From: JBOGNO01 sp050747245
GTDB taxonomy: Bacteria; Acidobacteriota; Terriglobia; Acidiferrales; UBA7541
Direction: 5' to 3'
Length of the DNA: 64,000 nucleotides
Assembly: GCA_050747245.1 (NCBI GenBank)
Contig: JBOGNO010000011.1
Location: forward strand, 82,443-146,442
This document shows, piece after piece, positions 62,441 to 64,000 of the stretch; position 1 is the first letter of the stretch; each line of letters opens with the position of its first letter. The notes under the pieces were generated by a model. That model was not told the origin of the DNA. It did no database searches and saw only the letters and a program-made list of their open reading frames with translations. The translations under genes and the position numbers were made by a program.

Positions 62441-62944
62441 CTACTTGATGGCCGAGAAATCCGTCGGACGCATGTACGTCGATTCGACCTTGTCCACCAG
62501 CTTTTCGGCCTGCTCGGCTTTAATAAGCTCTTGAAACTCCGGGTCGGCCCCCATGGCGGCCCAGTTCTTTTTCGCTTCCTCGTGGCTGGCATGAGCCACC
62601 ACCCAGATGAATCTGTCGTCCGAACCGGGAGCATTCTCGGACACCCAGTACCCCACAACGTTGAGATTGTGTTTGGCGAGCAGCTTGGAAGTCTTGTCGC
62701 GAAAGCGCGCCTCCAGCGCCGGCAATCTGCCGGGCACAGCATGATAAATGCGCAGATCGAAGATGCGATTGCTGTCGGCCCTCACTTGATTCACGTGCAG
62801 CAGGCCGGCAGTGACCAGAACCCCAGCCGCAAATGAAACCAGGGCGATGCCGCAAACACGTATTCCTTTAGATTTCCAGCCTTTGAATTTTTCGCGCATG
62901 GCTGTCCAAGTCCCTGCGTTTTTGAGAAATGCTCCGCATCTCAT
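62441..62944 (-). CDS. NIPSNAP-family membrane-anchored protein
   Basis: The 167-residue protein has an N-terminal membrane helix (about residues 32-50, GIALVSFAAGVLVTAGLLHV) and a NIPSNAP ferredoxin-like domain (FDLRIYHAVPGRLPALEARF, ENAPGSDDRFIWVVAHASHEEA, AAMGADPEFQELI). These domains form dimeric beta-barrels and their role in bacteria is unclear. The ATG at 62944 is chosen because GGAGG lies 4 bp upstream; one at 62899 also keeps the helix. It stands alone. Confidence 0.82.
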   Translation of the reverse strand: MRCGAFLKNAGTWTAMREKFKGWKSKGIRVCGIALVSFAAGVLVTAGLLHVNQVRADSNRIFDLRIYHAVPGRLPALEARFRDKTSKLLAKHNLNVVGYWVSENAPGSDDRFIWVVAHASHEEAKKNWAAMGADPEFQELIKAEQAEKLVDKVESTYMRPTDFSAIK

Positions 62945-63058
62945 GTAGCCTCCGGCAGCTTTAGGATGATTGGAATGCTCTCTCCGCAACATTTTACTTA
63001 GGAGCATTCCTGATTGTCCATTTGAACTACAACTGCGCCTGCTGCCTCACACTCGCCA

Positions 63059-63562
63059 TCACTCGGTCGGCTCCGCTTTTCCCTTTTCCCAGAAGATGGT
63101 GCGCCCCGCTTTTCGCAGCAGTGCTGCCGCCTCTTCCTTGCTGATCTGCGAAAGTTGAAGCTCGTCTCCCCACCCTATTTCGTTCATCCTCTGCACCTGT
63201 TGCAGGTAGTACGTCTTCCCCGCTTCGAGATTCATCATCAGGTGGCTCGCGATGGTCCCCTTTGAGCAAACATCGTGGGCGCCCGGCTCCCCGGCGAAAA
63301 CGAAGTAGCTGGCGCCCGGGCCATTCTTGTTGATGCCCGCCCATTCGCGATCCACGGAAACCTTGTGCTGACTATGGTCCGCCCGCACCAGGAAGACGTA
63401 CACGACGGCCTTATCCGCCGGCGGATTCGTTTCCAGCGGCGATTTCGACTTCACCCGCTTCGTCGAATGCTTCACGTCCGCCCCGCAGATCTGCGCCCTC
63501 GCCGTTGCTGCCCCCAGCGCGATCCCGAGCAGCATCACCGCAATTACCATCATTCGCTTCAT
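63059..63562 (-). CDS. Secreted DUF2846-like protein
   Basis: The 167-residue protein has a cleavable signal peptide (about residues 1-24, ending ATARAQ) and a DUF2846-like beta domain (AVVYVFLVRADHSQHKVSVD, SYFVFAGEPGAHDVCSKG, AGKTYYLQQVQ). Such domains occur in lipoproteins and periplasmic proteins of unknown role. There is no lipobox Cys, so it is probably soluble. AGGAGGAG precedes the ATG at 63562. It is the last gene on the right. Confidence 0.75.
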   Translation of the reverse strand: MKRMMVIAVMLLGIALGAATARAQICGADVKHSTKRVKSKSPLETNPPADKAVVYVFLVRADHSQHKVSVDREWAGINKNGPGASYFVFAGEPGAHDVCSKGTIASHLMMNLEAGKTYYLQQVQRMNEIGWGDELQLSQISKEEAAALLRKAGRTIFWEKGKAEPTE

Positions 63563-63740
63563 GGCTCCTCCTCTTCGATCTTCGCGTTTATTTGCCCCGC
63601 CTTCGCGTTCCCGCGCACCGTTGAACGCGCGCACGGAAAGTGGCGCTGCCGGCTTTTTCGCTCGGTTCGATCACTCTTTGTGGTCCTTAGTTTCGCTTTT
63701 TGTCTGCGTTTTGCAAGTCAGGACATTCGGCCTCCTCGCG

Positions 63741-63769
63741 AATCGCAGTTGAATTCATAAACTGCGATT
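63741..63769. repeat. Perfect 10-bp inverted repeat next to the right repeat copy
   Basis: AATCGCAGTT (63741-63750) and AACTGCGATT (63760-63769) are exact reverse complements with a 9-bp spacer. The second arm directly abuts the first TGTCTCGATTAG box, so it may mark the end of that element. Confidence 0.5.
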
Positions 63770-63851
63770 GTGTCTCGATTAGGAATTGACGGTCTCCTTT
63801 GTTTTCATGGAGTTCGCGCGATTCTTGTTTCGGTGTGTGTCTCGATTAGAA
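63770..63851. repeat. Dispersed repeat, paired TGTCTCGATTAG boxes (right copy)
   Basis: GTGTCTCGATTAGGAATTG at 63770-63788 is identical to the left copy at 18796-18814. TTTGTTTTCA and CTTGTTTCGGTGTGTGTC segments follow in the same order as there. A second box, GTGTCTCGATTAGAA, starts at 63837, 67 bp after the first rather than 100 bp. Confidence 0.6.
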
Positions 63852-64000
63852 GGGTCCGAAGCAAGGATGCGTTTGATGCCTGCGAGAGGGTCATAGGGAG
63901 CGGCGGGGGATTTGGTGCGGCGCGGGGCGCGTTGCGGAGGAGCGGAGGGGGGCGGAGGTGGCGTCGCTGCGACTTCGGATATTGTTGCCGAAGGTGTGAT

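Larger units (their letters stand above)
63563..64000. other. Right-end region without a gene, with repeats
   Basis: I see no convincing gene in the last 438 bp. It contains a perfect 10-bp inverted repeat, the right copy of the TGTCTCGATTAG repeat, and a very G-rich stretch (about 63900-63965). A gene could begin just past the edge. Confidence 0.5.

Overview
The window is about 64 kb of GC-rich DNA with about 50 protein-coding genes on both strands. No rRNA, tRNA, CRISPR array or transposase gene was recognised. Several families point to an acidobacterium, probably from the Terriglobia side of the phylum. They are long FtsX/MacB-type permeases with no ATPase of their own (the acidobacterial ADOP type), a Ser/Thr kinase fused to a TolB/PD40-like propeller, a small secreted c-type cytochrome resembling the reaction-centre cytochrome subunit, a YXWGXW-repeat protein and many small secreted NTF2-like, cupin and NIPSNAP proteins. 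This placement is an inference from gene content, since there is no rRNA to test it.

Layout, left to right. 0-14 kb: a Lon-like protease with an AI-2E family transporter, a class V aminotransferase, an MFS carrier, transketolase, a hybrid sensor kinase and a PpiD-like chaperone. 14.5-28.5 kb: a FecR-domain protein, then mreB-mreC-mreD, a roughly 4 kb accessory island (FUSC-like protein, cupin, LRR protein, damaged methyltransferase), then pbp2-rodA and an RNase E/G with a very large insert. 28.5-35.4 kb: a two-gene unit resembling a toxin-antitoxin pair, a small membrane protein with a probable frameshift, an MDR oxidoreductase, folD-coaE-htrA, and a divergent acyltransferase/FecR-like pair. 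35.4-45.2 kb: ETF-quinone oxidoreductase, two complete and one truncated ADOP permease, and etfA/etfB. 45.2-46.7 kb: fabF and acpP. 46.8-57.5 kb: mostly secreted or envelope accessory genes (NTF2-like, YXWGXW, kinase-propeller, Lnt-like, cytochrome c, a divergent endonuclease III-like protein, SRPBCC). 57.6-62.1 kb: map, fabG, fabD, plsX, rpmF and the DUF177 protein. 62.4 kb to the end: NIPSNAP, a DUF2846-like protein and repeat DNA.

Two conserved modules are split. The cell-shape block mreBCD/pbp2/rodA is interrupted by the accessory island. The fatty-acid block rpmF-plsX-fabD-fabG is separated from acpP-fabF by about 11 kb of accessory genes, although all stay on the minus strand. fabF/acpP sit directly upstream of etfB/etfA, and ETF-QO is about 6 kb beyond, so fatty-acid synthesis and electron transfer from beta-oxidation are encoded close together.

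The items most worth following up are the RHH plus 81-residue gene pair with a repeat-based operator, a dispersed intergenic repeat (core TGTCTCGATTAG) found next to mreD and again at the right end, the roughly 440-residue insert inside the S1 region of RNase E/G, and several genes with altered catalytic or start sites.
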